A stretch of 64,000 nt of DNA, taken from contig NZ_VTGY01000014.1 in the NCBI RefSeq assembly GCF_009729075.1, forward strand, positions 124,001-188,000. The letters are read 5' to 3'. This DNA comes from Mycolicibacterium sp. CBMA 226 (GTDB lineage Bacteria > Actinomycetota > Actinomycetes > Mycobacteriales > Mycobacteriaceae). Of this stretch, positions 36,696 through 44,758 are shown one piece after another (the first letter of the stretch is position 1; each line of letters begins with the position of its first letter). A program made the position numbers and the translations under genes. The notes beneath the pieces are model-generated. The model was not told the origin of the DNA. It saw only the letters and a list, made by a program, of their open reading frames with translations, and made no database searches.

Positions 36696-38279
36696 ATGTG
36701 GCTTAGAGAGACGCGAGGTCAGCACAAGCGGCCGGTGATCAAGACCGGTGTGACAGTGGCAATCTCGGCGGCATTGCCCGTTGGGGTTGCGGGTTTCATT
36801 TTTGCGAGTACAGGCATCGGACCGGGACCGATGCCTTATTTGCTCTCGGCTGCGATCACCGATTCCAACACGACGGTCGGATTCGCCGATTCGGACATCA
36901 TCGGTATGTCGACCGCCGACATCAACAAGACGCTCGACGAGATGCAGTCCCTGGGTGTCCAGAACATCCGGATCTTGATTCCGTGGAACAACATCGAACC
37001 GGTTCAGGGCTATTGGAACTGGAGCACCGTCGACACCCTGGTGAACGCTGCGGCCGCACGCAACATGGGCATCCTCGGTGTACTCAATTCGACGCCGGCC
37101 TGGGCCGTACCCGCAGGGAGCCCGGCTATCGCGACGCCACCGGCCTCGGACGCTCAGTACGCGCAGTTCGCCAGCGCCGTGGCCCAGCGCTACGCCGGCA
37201 AGGTGTCCGCGTACGAGGTGTGGAACGAGCCCAATTCTGCGCTCTTCTGGAATCCCTCGCCCGATCCCGCGGCGTACACCAAGCTGCTGCAGGCGGCGTA
37301 CCCCGCCATCAAGGCCGCCGATCCGAACGCGACGGTGGTCGGCGGCGTCGTCACCTGGGTCACCGACACCCCCGGCCTGGCCATCAACGCTGCGACATAC
37401 GTGCAGGACATGTACAACGACGGAGCCAAAGGCTATTTCGACGCGCTGTCGTTCCACCCGTACCAGTACCAGGTGCCCTTCGGAAACGGCACGCCGTACG
37501 GGCCGGCAGCGCCGATCAACCAGCTGGCGACGATCCATCAGGAGATGGTCGCGGCGGGCGATGGCAGCAAGCAGATCTGGGCAACCGAATACGGCGAACC
37601 GACCTCGGTCGTCGACAACAACACGCAGGCGTCGTTCATCTCGAACTTCATGAACTCCTGGAGCAGTTTCAATTACACCGGGCCGATGTTCATCTACACC
37701 ACGCGTGACCGCAACACCGGCAGTACCAGCGACCAGGACACTCTCGGTGTCTTCCAGACGGATTGGACGCCGAAGCCCGCCGCGAACGTCATCGCCCAAT
37801 GGACCGCCACGCATCCCCAGACGCCGATCGATTTGCCGGCGCCGACGGCCGTCCCGAGTCCGGCGGCAGCCCTCACGACGCTCAGCGCCACCACCAAACC
37901 GCTTGCCGGCCAAACATTGTCGACGACGAACGCAGTCGCCAGCGGCACCACGGCGGGCGCGACGGCAACAGCGGCCGCCCCGGCCGCTACGCCTGTCACG
38001 GCTTCTCCGGCCGCCGCCACGGCGCCCGTCACCGCCACACCGGTGACTCCCGCCACCGCAGCCGCTGCGGCAGCACCCGCTCCGGCCACCGCCACACCAA
38101 AGGCGTTGGCGCCCATAACCGCGACGACCAATGCCGGCACCATCGCGCCGGCACCGTCCGCGACGGCGAAGCCGCCGCAACAGGCACCGAAGACGACGTC
38201 GGCGCCCACGAACTCGGCCCCGAAGAACACCGGGCCGAGCAACACCGGACCGAAGACATCCGGTTCGAACCACAAGTAG
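36696..38279 (+). CDS. Secreted glycoside hydrolase (clan GH-A, family 39/5-like) with Ala/Thr/Pro-rich tail
   Basis: 527 residues from ATG 36696 (AGGGG seven bases before it; GTG 36666 would add ten). Signal or anchor about residues 14-35. Catalytic TIM-barrel domain ~60-385: acid/base Glu178 in YEVWNEPN and nucleophile Glu298 in IWATEYGE. Both are at the ends of strands, as clan A requires. Residues ~390-527 are low complexity (ATAAAPAATPVT, PKTTSAPTNSAPK, ending SGSNHK), perhaps for wall anchoring or glycosylation. It probably acts on a polysaccharide outside the cell; target not predicted. Confidence 0.82.
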   Translation: MWLRETRGQHKRPVIKTGVTVAISAALPVGVAGFIFASTGIGPGPMPYLLSAAITDSNTTVGFADSDIIGMSTADINKTLDEMQSLGVQNIRILIPWNNIEPVQGYWNWSTVDTLVNAAAARNMGILGVLNSTPAWAVPAGSPAIATPPASDAQYAQFASAVAQRYAGKVSAYEVWNEPNSALFWNPSPDPAAYTKLLQAAYPAIKAADPNATVVGGVVTWVTDTPGLAINAATYVQDMYNDGAKGYFDALSFHPYQYQVPFGNGTPYGPAAPINQLATIHQEMVAAGDGSKQIWATEYGEPTSVVDNNTQASFISNFMNSWSSFNYTGPMFIYTTRDRNTGSTSDQDTLGVFQTDWTPKPAANVIAQWTATHPQTPIDLPAPTAVPSPAAALTTLSATTKPLAGQTLSTTNAVASGTTAGATATAAAPAATPVTASPAAATAPVTATPVTPATAAAAAAPAPATATPKALAPITATTNAGTIAPAPSATAKPPQQAPKTTSAPTNSAPKNTGPSNTGPKTSGSNHK

Positions 38280-38291
38280 GCAGATCAACGC

Positions 38292-38323
38292 ATCCGGGGC
38301 GGCGCACATGCACCGCTCCGGAT
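38292..38323 (+). terminator. Hairpin after glycoside hydrolase gene
   Basis: ATCCGG-GCGG pairs with CCGC-CCGGAT with one mismatch and a ten-base loop, 12 bp after the stop. No T-run follows, as is common in mycobacteria. Confidence 0.5.
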
Positions 38324-38360
38324 AGCTGTGCGTTTCGCCGCGCAGCGGCCCGGGTAATCA

Positions 38361-38765
38361 ATGGCCATGTCGATCACGGTCGGCGGCGGACCGCCGGAGT
38401 ACGACGATGGTTTGCCTGGCGGAGTCCCCGGGCTGTACAGCAGCGGATCGTGGCCCATCTCGGGCAACAAGGCACAGCGCCGCGTACTTGCGCTCGCCGT
38501 CGGCGTTCTCGTCGGGTTACAGCGGCGACGCTGGCAGGACGCCGCCGTGGAATTGATCGGCGTCGCCCACGACTCGGACATGTCGCCGTATGTGCTGGCC
38601 GAGGCACTGGTCGAGCTGTCGGGTGGTCATTCCCTGCGGCTGGCGGGCGGGTCCCGTCCCGACGCGGTGCGAACAGCACTGGAGCGTTGGGGTGACCTAC
38701 TGAATTCCGTTCCGGGGCACTCCGATGATCCCGACCCGCAGGCGGAGCACGTTCTCGCTCGATGA
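38361..38765 (+). CDS. Hypothetical protein with ANTAR-like segment
   Basis: 134 residues, soluble. The stretch VLALAVGVLVGLQRRRWQDAAVELIGVAHDSDMSPYVLAEALVEL (quoted in part) has the spacing of an ANTAR RNA-binding domain: a helix with AvGvL, then D.AA.eL...A and a final vAeAlveL helix. If right, it would bind dual-hexaloop RNA and prevent termination; no sensor domain is present. I have not seen the paired hexaloop hairpins downstream. The similarity is weak and could be chance. Confidence 0.45.
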   Translation: MAMSITVGGGPPEYDDGLPGGVPGLYSSGSWPISGNKAQRRVLALAVGVLVGLQRRRWQDAAVELIGVAHDSDMSPYVLAEALVELSGGHSLRLAGGSRPDAVRTALERWGDLLNSVPGHSDDPDPQAEHVLAR

Positions 38766-38789
38766 GGCCAGCGAGCCCGTCAGTACCCT

Positions 38790-39104
38790 GTGAACGTGAC
38801 CGCGACGCACGCCTTCTCACTCCGCCCGTGCCATGGACCCGCGGAATGGCCTGAGCTGGTACGCATCTGGCGCAGCGCGGTCGAAGCGACACACGATTTC
38901 CTGACCGCCGACGACATCGACTTCTACGAACAGAACCCGCAGGCCGTCGGGTTCTACCACCGCCACGGCTTCGTCACCTTGAGCCGTTCGGAAACCGACG
39001 GCGACGGGCGACCGTTTCCGATCCTGCACCTGGGTCCCGCGCCGTCGGCTCCAGTCGGCCGACTGCTCGTCAGCGGTGACGGCGCTCCACGCCGTCAGCG
39101 TTGA
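38790..39104 (+). pseudogene. GNAT acetyltransferase with internal deletion (YjaB-like)
   Basis: 104 residues from GTG 38790. The start (FSLRPCHGPAEWPELVRIWRSAVEATHDFL) and the end (EQNPQAVGFYHRHGFVTLSRSETDGDGRPFPILHL) match the two ends of YjaB-type N-acetyltransferases of about 147 residues. The ~65 residues between them, including the acetyl-CoA-binding loop (R/QxxGxG/A), are absent: DIDFYE runs straight into EQNPQ. It is in frame, so a protein may still be made, but it cannot bind acetyl-CoA as a GNAT. The tail overlaps the opposing PRC gene by 35 bp. Confidence 0.75.
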
Positions 39105-39963
39105 TCTCTTCGCGCCGTACGTTCTCGGTGATCTGCTTATTCTCGGTGACCTCGTCTACCGCCAGCCGAACCCGTTCCACCGGAACCGATTCCTTGCTCA
39201 CCACGACGTTGTCCTCGTGCAGCGTCACTTCGCGCTGCTCATCCCCGAGGCGGGTGTCAAGGACCTGAGCCGGGTCGGTGATGGGCGTGCGCTCCACGCG
39301 CACCTCTTCGTGGCTGACGGGCACCTCCACGGTGTGTTGCTCGGTCACCACATGCTTGTTGAGGCGCGCTGTGCCTGAAGTCGTGCGCTCGGTACCCACC
39401 TGGAGGCGCTCCTCCGAACGGATCATCTCCGGTCCGGACTCGGCGGCAGTCACAGGCGTAATCGGCTCTGGGCTGGGCCTCGTCGTCGCATTTGTGGGCG
39501 GGGTCGTCGGCGCGGCGCTGTGTGCCGATGTGTTCGCGGAAGTGCCGCCGATCCCGCCGACGGCCGGCGCTGCTCTCAGGAGGTGCCTGCCGCCACTGGA
39601 ATGCGACGATTCCGGGCTAGTTGGTTGCGCGGTCTCCGGGACGATCGGGCGCCCTGGCTGCATGCCGTAGTGCTGCATCAACGTGGCTTCGTCTGCCGGG
39701 CTGATCCGATCGCCGACGTCCAGGTGCGGTGCGCTCTTGACGGTGTTCTTGGCAACGGCCACCCGCACGGAATCGTCGCCGTCGGGCTGTGCGCCGGCCA
39801 GCGGGACCAGCGACTCCGAAACACCGAACAGGCCGGTGTGAACTACCGCCCACTTGGGTTGCTTGCTGCTTCGGTCCAGATAGAGCTGGTGAATCTTGCC
39901 GATCTTCTCTCCGGCCGAGTCATAGGCGGTAGCCCCCACGATCTGGTCCAACATGTTCGTCAT
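39070..39963 (-). CDS. PRC-barrel / DUF2382 stress protein
   Basis: 297 residues from ATG 39963 (AAAGGAG seven bases upstream). PRC-barrel domain at the N-terminus (MTNMLDQIVGATAYDSAGEKIGKIHQLYLD, ~residues 1-100), a Ser/Thr/Pro-rich linker, and a C-terminal DUF2382 domain (RSEERLQVGTERTTSGTARLNKHVVTEQH ... VEVPVSHEEVRVERTP ... ERVRLAVDEVTENKQI). The same two-domain design occurs in abundant stress-related actinobacterial proteins, which may bind photosynthetic-like cofactors or nucleic acid; no proven role. Confidence 0.82.
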   Translation of the reverse strand: MTNMLDQIVGATAYDSAGEKIGKIHQLYLDRSSKQPKWAVVHTGLFGVSESLVPLAGAQPDGDDSVRVAVAKNTVKSAPHLDVGDRISPADEATLMQHYGMQPGRPIVPETAQPTSPESSHSSGGRHLLRAAPAVGGIGGTSANTSAHSAAPTTPPTNATTRPSPEPITPVTAAESGPEMIRSEERLQVGTERTTSGTARLNKHVVTEQHTVEVPVSHEEVRVERTPITDPAQVLDTRLGDEQREVTLHEDNVVVSKESVPVERVRLAVDEVTENKQITENVRREEINADGVERRHR

Positions 39964-40082
39964 CGATTTGCTCCTTTCGTTCGCTACTTGCGCTTCCGTC
40001 TGGTGCATCGCGAACCCGATGGGTCCACGTGGTTCGGGGTTGCCGACGATGTCAGTCGCTAAACGGCACGGTCGACACCGAC

Positions 40083-40100
40083 CGGGCACTCAAATGCCCG
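40083..40100. terminator. Short hairpin CGGGCA...TGCCCG
   Basis: Six-pair stem with a six-base loop, followed by TTTC on the plus strand. On the minus strand it lies after the 75-aa membrane protein gene. Weak evidence for termination. Confidence 0.35.
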
Positions 40101-40149
40101 TTTCTGAAGTGCTTTTGCCGGGTTCCGGCGTGCCAGGATGAGGCGTCGC

Positions 40150-40377
40150 TCAGACGTGCCCGCCGTGCGGGTGATGATGCTCGTTGAGCAACATGCCCGA
40201 CAGGAGCCACACTGCGCCGAACGTCGCGGCGGCCAGGGAAACGATCATCGCCACGGCACCGAACGTCAGATATCCGGCCACCATCGCAACGGCGCCGACA
40301 ATCAGTGCCACAAAGCTCACGGCGATCGTCACCAGACCCGGCACCGTGGCGCCGACCGGGATAGGTGATTCGTTCAT
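40150..40377 (-). CDS. Small membrane protein with His-rich C-terminus
   Basis: 75 residues. Two hydrophobic helices (VPGLVTIAVSFVALIVGAVAMVAGYLTFG and VAMIVSLAAATFGAVWLLSGMLL, quoted in pieces) form a hairpin, and the tail LLNEHHHPHGGHV has six His in nine residues, perhaps a metal ligand. No family recognised. It sits between the PRC-barrel gene and the tRNA-Asn gene, both on the same strand. Confidence 0.62.
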   Translation of the reverse strand: MNESPIPVGATVPGLVTIAVSFVALIVGAVAMVAGYLTFGAVAMIVSLAAATFGAVWLLSGMLLNEHHHPHGGHV

Positions 40378-40464
40378 GTTCTGCGCATACCCGTGCGCTC
40401 GATCACCAAAACACTGGGCGCGGCGCGCGAAGCCGACCGGGACGCGGCGGCCCCGGAACGCAAA

Positions 40465-40490
40465 ATGACCAGCACTTTCGTGCTGGTCAT
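40465..40490 (-). terminator. Terminator of tRNA-Asn
   Basis: On the minus strand ATGACCAGCAC-GAAA-GTGCTGGTCAT forms an 11-pair perfect stem with a stable tetraloop, followed by TTTTG, a few bases after the tRNA 3' end. Confidence 0.85.
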
Positions 40491-40495
40491 CGTTG

Positions 40496-40568
40496 CTCCC
40501 CCGATTGGACTCGAACCAATAACCGCCCGATTAACAGTCGGGAGCTCTGCCAATTGAGCTACAGGGGA
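40496..40568 (-). tRNA. tRNA-Asn (GTT)
   Basis: Minus strand: acceptor TCCCCTG/CGGGGGA, D-arm GCTC-AATTGGCA-GAGC, anticodon stem CCCGA/TCGGG around loop CTGTTAA (anticodon GTT), T-arm TTGG-TTCGAGT-CCAA, discriminator G. 73 nt, no encoded CCA. A 32-nt part of it is copied in the opposite orientation at 40993-41024. Confidence 0.95.
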
Positions 40569-40726
40569 TTGTGCTCAGGTCCCGGGCGCGTGTCCCAGAA
40601 CCGAGGCATGACTCTAGCGCATGACTGCGCGGATCTTTGAATCGGCTGGTAGCTGCCGGTCGGGCCAGACGCATCGGCGATCGTGAGGCAGGATGGAGCC
40701 AAGCACCGTCATCAGGGAGGGGTCCA

Positions 40727-40969
40727 GTGATCCGCACCGTCGCCGTCATGGCCGTTGGCTATGTACTGGGAGCCAAGGCAGGCCGTCGTCGTTACGAGCA
40801 GATCGCCGGCACATACCGCGCCATCACCGAGAGCCCGAAGACCAAGGCGATGCTGGATGCGGGCCGGCGCAAGCTGGCAGACAAGGTGTCACCGGACCCG
40901 AACATGGTGCGACTGACGGCGATCGACTCGCAGACCGCTGTGCTACATCCAGAGTCGATTCACGACTGA
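40727..40969 (+). CDS. Small conserved YtxH-like hypothetical protein
   Basis: 80 residues from GTG 40727 (AGGGAGGGG nine bases before it; ATG 40637 is less likely). N-terminal hydrophobic RTVAVMAVGYVLGAKAGRRRYEQI, similar to the start of YtxH-type membrane proteins, then charged helices ending HPESIHD. Role unknown. Its 3' end is close to the inverted tRNA-Asn fragment, 24 bp downstream. Confidence 0.6.
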   Translation: MIRTVAVMAVGYVLGAKAGRRRYEQIAGTYRAITESPKTKAMLDAGRRKLADKVSPDPNMVRLTAIDSQTAVLHPESIHD

Positions 40970-40987
40970 CGCGCGGCGAGCACAAAA

Positions 40988-41014
40988 AACCGCCCGACTG
41001 TCAATCGGGCGGTT
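40988..41014 (-). terminator. Intrinsic terminator built from a tRNA-Asn anticodon arm
   Basis: AACCGCCCGA ... TCGGGCGGTT, perfect ten-pair stem with a seven-base loop. On the minus strand it is followed by TTTTTTG, so it should terminate the secreted-protein gene at 41030-41311. The left stem, loop and right stem are derived from the anticodon arm of tRNA-Asn. Confidence 0.8.
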
Positions 41015-41024
41015 ATTGGTTCGA
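40993..41024 (+). repeat. Inverted partial copy of tRNA-Asn (31 of 32 bases)
   Basis: Plus-strand bases CCCGACTGTCAATCGGGCGG and on to TTCGA match the tRNA-Asn sense sequence (complement of 40511-40542) with one change, T to C in the third anticodon base. The real gene is on the minus strand, so the copy is inverted relative to it, 450 bp away. It spans the anticodon arm to the T loop only. Confidence 0.85.
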
Positions 41025-41029
41025 CAGTC

Positions 41030-41311
41030 TCAGCCGACCGGCCGGTTCCAGCTCTGACCAGGCAGCAACGGCCCGGTGCTGAGTCCGTAGCCGGGCCCCC
41101 AGGTGCCCCACGGCGTGCCCACATTGACCGGCTGACCGTTCGACCGGCCCATGCAGTTGCCGTCTTCCTTGTTGCCGAACCAGGCCAGGCAGCCACCGTC
41201 AGCCGTCGGCTGCGCGGTTGGGGTGCTGCTCAGGGCGACGATGACCGGGGCCGCCACTGCGGTGGCCACGAGCGCTGCTGCGGCGAAAAGCCGGGTTGCT
41301 CCGATGGTCAT
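41030..41311 (-). CDS. Small secreted protein
   Basis: 93 residues. Signal peptide (MTIGATRLFAAAALVATAVAAPVIVA) with cleavage likely near SSTPTA. The mature part has two Cys (GGCLAWFGNKEDGNCMG) and a Gly/Pro/Trp-rich end (GTPWGTWGPGYG). Similar short exported proteins are frequent in mycobacteria; function unknown. GAGAGGCCC precedes the ATG. Terminated by the tRNA-derived hairpin downstream. Convergent to the YtxH-like gene. Confidence 0.72.
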   Translation of the reverse strand: MTIGATRLFAAAALVATAVAAPVIVALSSTPTAQPTADGGCLAWFGNKEDGNCMGRSNGQPVNVGTPWGTWGPGYGLSTGPLLPGQSWNRPVG

Positions 41312-41392
41312 ATGGTGGGCCTCTCCCCTACGGTCGGTTCTGCCCCACCATATCGTGCACGGTGGCGCTGCGCGTTACACCGGACAAATGCC

Positions 41393-43282
41393 TCAGCTGA
41401 GATCGTCGCCGCTGGCCTGCTGCAGCAGGCTGCGCCGGTACTGCTCCATGGCGACGAGGTCACCGAACAACGCGTGGTACTCGGTGCTCTGCTCGACCGG
41501 TGACATGCGCTGCAGTTTCGACTTCAACTCGGCGATCTCGCGGCCGACCCAGACCTCCTGCAGGCGGGCCAGCACGCTCGCGATGTACCGCGGCAGCTTG
41601 TCCTCTTCGACCTGGAAAGCCTCGACCGACAGCTCGTTGATGAGGCTCGCGGCCGTCGGGCCGGCCGCCCGGACCGCCTCGATCCAGTCCGCGCCGCCCA
41701 GGCCGGAGGCCGTGCCGCCGGCGGTGGTGATCGCCTGCCGGACCGCCGCATAGCCGGGGTGGGTGAAGCTGTCGACCGGCAGCCCGTCGAAAACCGGGCC
41801 CGCCATCGCCGGGTACTGCAGCGCCGACTTGAGCGCCTCACGCTGCGGCCACAACGTCGGGTCTTTCGGGTTCGGGCGTCCGACTGCCGCGGCCGGGGCC
41901 GCCGGCGCCGAGGGACGCCGGGCGTCGCGCTTCGACGTCGCGGGTCCGGACTTCGCGGTCTCGCGCACGCGCGCGATCACCTGCGCCACATCGTCCCAAC
42001 CGACCCAGCCGGCGAGCTGACGGGCGTACTCGTCACGCAGCGTGGGGTCCTTGATCCGGGCCGTCAACGGCACACACCGCCGCAGCGCCGCGACGCGACC
42101 CTCGGCGCTGTCCAGGTCGTGCTCTTCGAGCGCGGTGCGAATCACGAACTCGAACAACGGTGTTCGGCGCGCCACCAGGTCCCGCAGGGCCCCGTCGCCC
42201 GCCTTGAGTCGCAGATCGCATGGATCCATGCCGTCGGAGGCCACGGCGACGAAGGACTGGCCGGTCAGATTCTGTTCGCCCTCAAAAGCTTTCACGGCGG
42301 CCGCGCGACCGGCAGCGTCGCCGTCGAACACGTAGATCAGCTCGCCGCGAAAGAAGTTGTCGTCCATCATCAGTCGCCGCAGCATCGACAGGTGCTCGTC
42401 GCCGAAGGCCGTGCCGCAGGACGCGACCGCGGTGGTCACGCCGGCAAGGTGCATGGCCATGACGTCGGTGTAACCCTCGACGACGACGGCCTGGTGTCCC
42501 TTGGCGATGTCACGCTTGGCCAGATCGAGACCGAACAGGACGTGGGATTTCTTGTACAACACCGTTTCCGGCGTATTGACGTACTTGGCTTCCATGTGGT
42601 CGTCATCGAACAGGCGGCGCGCGCCGAACCCGATCACCTCGCCCGTCGCACCCCGGATGGGCCAGAGCAGCCGTCGGTGGAACCGGTCCATCGGGCCGCG
42701 GCGGCCTTCCCGGGACAGGCCCGCGGCCTCCAGCTCCTTGAAGGTGAATCCCTTGCGCAGCAAGTGTTTTGTCAGGGTGTCCCAGCCCGATGGCGCGAAC
42801 CCGCATCCGAAGCGCTTGGCCGCGTCGGCGTCGAAGTTCCGGTCGATCAGGTACTGCCGGGCGGCCGCGGCTTCCGCCGACTGCAGCGCTTCGGCGTAGA
42901 ACTCCTGCGCGGCGGTGTTGGCGGCGAGCAGGCGGCTGCGGCTGCCTTTGTCCCGCTGCACATTGGTGGTCGACGACCCTTCGTAGCTGATGGTGTAGTT
43001 CAGCCGGTCGGCGAGCAGTTCCACGGCCTCGACGAAGGTGACGTGCTCGATCTTCTGCACGAACGCATAGACGTCGCCGCCCTCGGCGCAGCCGAAGCAG
43101 TGGAACAGGCCGTGGTTGGGCCGCACGTGGAACGACGGCGACTTCTCGTCGTGGAACGGGCACAGGCCCTTGAGCGAGTCGGCGCCCGCGCGACGCAACT
43201 GCACATGCTCGCCGACGACGTCCTCGATGCGGGTGCGTTCACGAATGGCCGCGATATCGCGATCAGGAATCCGGCCGGCCAC
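41393..43282 (-). CDS. dnaG: DNA primase
   Basis: 629 residues from GTG 43282 (VAGRIPDRDIAAIRERT), close to the 639 of M. tuberculosis DnaG. Zinc-binding CHC2 domain with Cys41, His44, Cys62, Cys65 (CPFHDEKSPSFHV, FHCFGC). TOPRIM core with VVVEGYTDVMAMH and YVFDGDAAGR. C-terminal helicase-interacting domain. It makes RNA primers at the replication fork. Immediately follows dgt on the same strand (25 bp apart). Confidence 0.95.
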   Translation of the reverse strand: MAGRIPDRDIAAIRERTRIEDVVGEHVQLRRAGADSLKGLCPFHDEKSPSFHVRPNHGLFHCFGCAEGGDVYAFVQKIEHVTFVEAVELLADRLNYTISYEGSSTTNVQRDKGSRSRLLAANTAAQEFYAEALQSAEAAAARQYLIDRNFDADAAKRFGCGFAPSGWDTLTKHLLRKGFTFKELEAAGLSREGRRGPMDRFHRRLLWPIRGATGEVIGFGARRLFDDDHMEAKYVNTPETVLYKKSHVLFGLDLAKRDIAKGHQAVVVEGYTDVMAMHLAGVTTAVASCGTAFGDEHLSMLRRLMMDDNFFRGELIYVFDGDAAGRAAAVKAFEGEQNLTGQSFVAVASDGMDPCDLRLKAGDGALRDLVARRTPLFEFVIRTALEEHDLDSAEGRVAALRRCVPLTARIKDPTLRDEYARQLAGWVGWDDVAQVIARVRETAKSGPATSKRDARRPSAPAAPAAAVGRPNPKDPTLWPQREALKSALQYPAMAGPVFDGLPVDSFTHPGYAAVRQAITTAGGTASGLGGADWIEAVRAAGPTAASLINELSVEAFQVEEDKLPRYIASVLARLQEVWVGREIAELKSKLQRMSPVEQSTEYHALFGDLVAMEQYRRSLLQQASGDDLS

Positions 43283-43307
43283 GCGCCCAGTGTAGGCGGA
43301 GCTGGAT

Positions 43308-44576
43308 TCAGTCCAGCGGCCGCGGCGAGCGCGCCTCGTGGACGCGCTCCAGCCGGGTCTCGGTGTACGACGCGATCTGGTCGACGACCACCCGCAGCCG
43401 GGCGCCGTCGTCGTCCGCGAGCGCGAACTCGGCGGCGAACTGCGGGTCCAGGCTCGCCGGCGCCTGGCCCCACAGCGACAGGGCCACCTCGCGCACCATG
43501 GTGCGCTGGTCGGCCTGAATCTGCAGGTGCTGGTGGTCGGACATGATGAACTGCAGGGCCAGCATCTTGAGCACCGCCACCTCGGCGCGCACCAGGTCCG
43601 GCACGGCGAGCTCGGCTTCGAAACGACGCATGGTCGCGCGCCCCGCTTGCGTCTTGGTCTCGGTGACCGCGGCGTTGGCGAACCGGCCGACCAGCTCACT
43701 GGTGAGCCGCTTGAGCGCCACCGACGTCGCGACGGAACCGTCATACTTGCCGACGGCGGTCACCACCGGCAGCTGCGACAACCGCGCCGCCGCCGCCAGC
43801 ATGTCGTCGTGCGTCACGGTCGGATGGGACCGCGCGCCCAGACGGGCCAGCGTGTCGGCGGCGTCGGCGTCGGCGAGGACGCGCAGGTCGATACGGCCGG
43901 AGATGATGCCGTCCTCGACATCGTGCACGGAGTACGCGACATCGTCGGCCCAGTCCATGACCTGGGCTTCCAGGCACAGCCGCTCGGCCGGAGCACCCTC
44001 GCGGACCCAGGCCGCAGCGGCCGCGTCGTCGTCGTAGAAACCGAACTTGACGCGGTCCTCGCGGAACCACGGATACTTGATCACCGCGTCCAGCGCGGCC
44101 CGGGTCAGGTTGAGCCCGGCCGAACGTCCTTCACCGTCAAGCATTTTCGGTTCGAGCCGGGTCAGGATTCGGAAGTTCTGCGCGTTGCCCTCGAACCCGC
44201 CGAACGGTTTGGCGATCTCGTCGAGCGCGCGTTCACCGTTGTGTCCGTAGGGCGGGTGCCCGATGTCGTGGGCCAGACCGGCGAGGTCCACCAGGTCGGG
44301 GTCACAGCCGAGCCCCACGGCCATGTGGCGCCCGATCTGGGCCACCTCGAGCGAATGGGTCAGCCGGGTCCGGGGCGTCTCGCCCTGCCGGGGCCCGACC
44401 ACCTGCGTCTTGTCGGCGAGTCGGCGGAGCGCGGCGCTGTGCAGCACGCGGGCCCGGTCCCGCGCGAAATCGGTGCGGTGACCGGCATCGGTACCGGGCA
44501 GCGTGGCGCTCTTCACGCCCTCCCCGACCAGCCGCTGCCGGTCGAAGTCGCTGTACCCGTCGCTTGCAATGCCCAC
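43308..44576 (-). CDS. dgt: Deoxyguanosinetriphosphate triphosphohydrolase (HD family)
   Basis: 422 residues from GTG 44576 ([15 protein letters not shown]); no upstream start is better. The HD-domain metal site is complete: His74 (RLTHSLEV), His103-Asp104 ([15 protein letters not shown]). Segments [16 protein letters not shown] and [15 protein letters not shown] are typical for type-2 dGTPases. It hydrolyses dNTPs to nucleosides and triphosphate, controlling the pool. Operon with dnaG, 25 bp apart, as in M. tuberculosis Rv2344c-Rv2343c. Confidence 0.93.
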   Translation of the reverse strand: MGIASDGYSDFDRQRLVGEGVKSATLPGTDAGHRTDFARDRARVLHSAALRRLADKTQVVGPRQGETPRTRLTHSLEVAQIGRHMAVGLGCDPDLVDLAGLAHDIGHPPYGHNGERALDEIAKPFGGFEGNAQNFRILTRLEPKMLDGEGRSAGLNLTRAALDAVIKYPWFREDRVKFGFYDDDAAAAAWVREGAPAERLCLEAQVMDWADDVAYSVHDVEDGIISGRIDLRVLADADAADTLARLGARSHPTVTHDDMLAAAARLSQLPVVTAVGKYDGSVATSVALKRLTSELVGRFANAAVTETKTQAGRATMRRFEAELAVPDLVRAEVAVLKMLALQFIMSDHQHLQIQADQRTMVREVALSLWGQAPASLDPQFAAEFALADDDGARLRVVVDQIASYTETRLERVHEARSPRPLD

Positions 44577-44758
44577 GGCCGAAGTCTGCCAGTCCGGGCG
44601 CACCCGATTACCACACACCCTGCTACTACGCCCTGTTGGTTCCCAAGGCCGCGACGGGCGACGCGGACGTCGACAAGTTGCGCCACGACGTCGTCGAACC
44701 GAGGCTGCACGGTGCGGGGTCCGGCGGCGGCTCCTCGGGCGGTGGCGGACGGTTCTAG
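44564..44758 (+). pseudogene. Possible C-terminal remnant of a TPM-domain/Gly-rich protein gene
   Basis: 64 residues end in [24 protein letters not shown]. The Gly/Ser-rich GGGGRF tail resembles the ends of TPM-domain membrane proteins such as Rv2345, which lies divergent from dgt in M. tuberculosis. The large N-terminal part is missing. The start codon region overlaps the dgt start. Alternatively a chance frame; weak evidence. Confidence 0.3.

Noticed and set aside
36561..38309. 582-codon minus-strand frame opposite the glycoside hydrolase
   Set aside because: Arg/Gly-rich antisense product of the A/T/P-repeat tail region; no ribosome-binding site and no family resemblance.
40993..41024. 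Phage or island attachment (attL/attR) site from the tRNA-Asn copy
   Set aside because: The copy is inverted relative to the tRNA, lacks the tRNA 3' end, and no integrase gene or foreign segment lies between the two copies.
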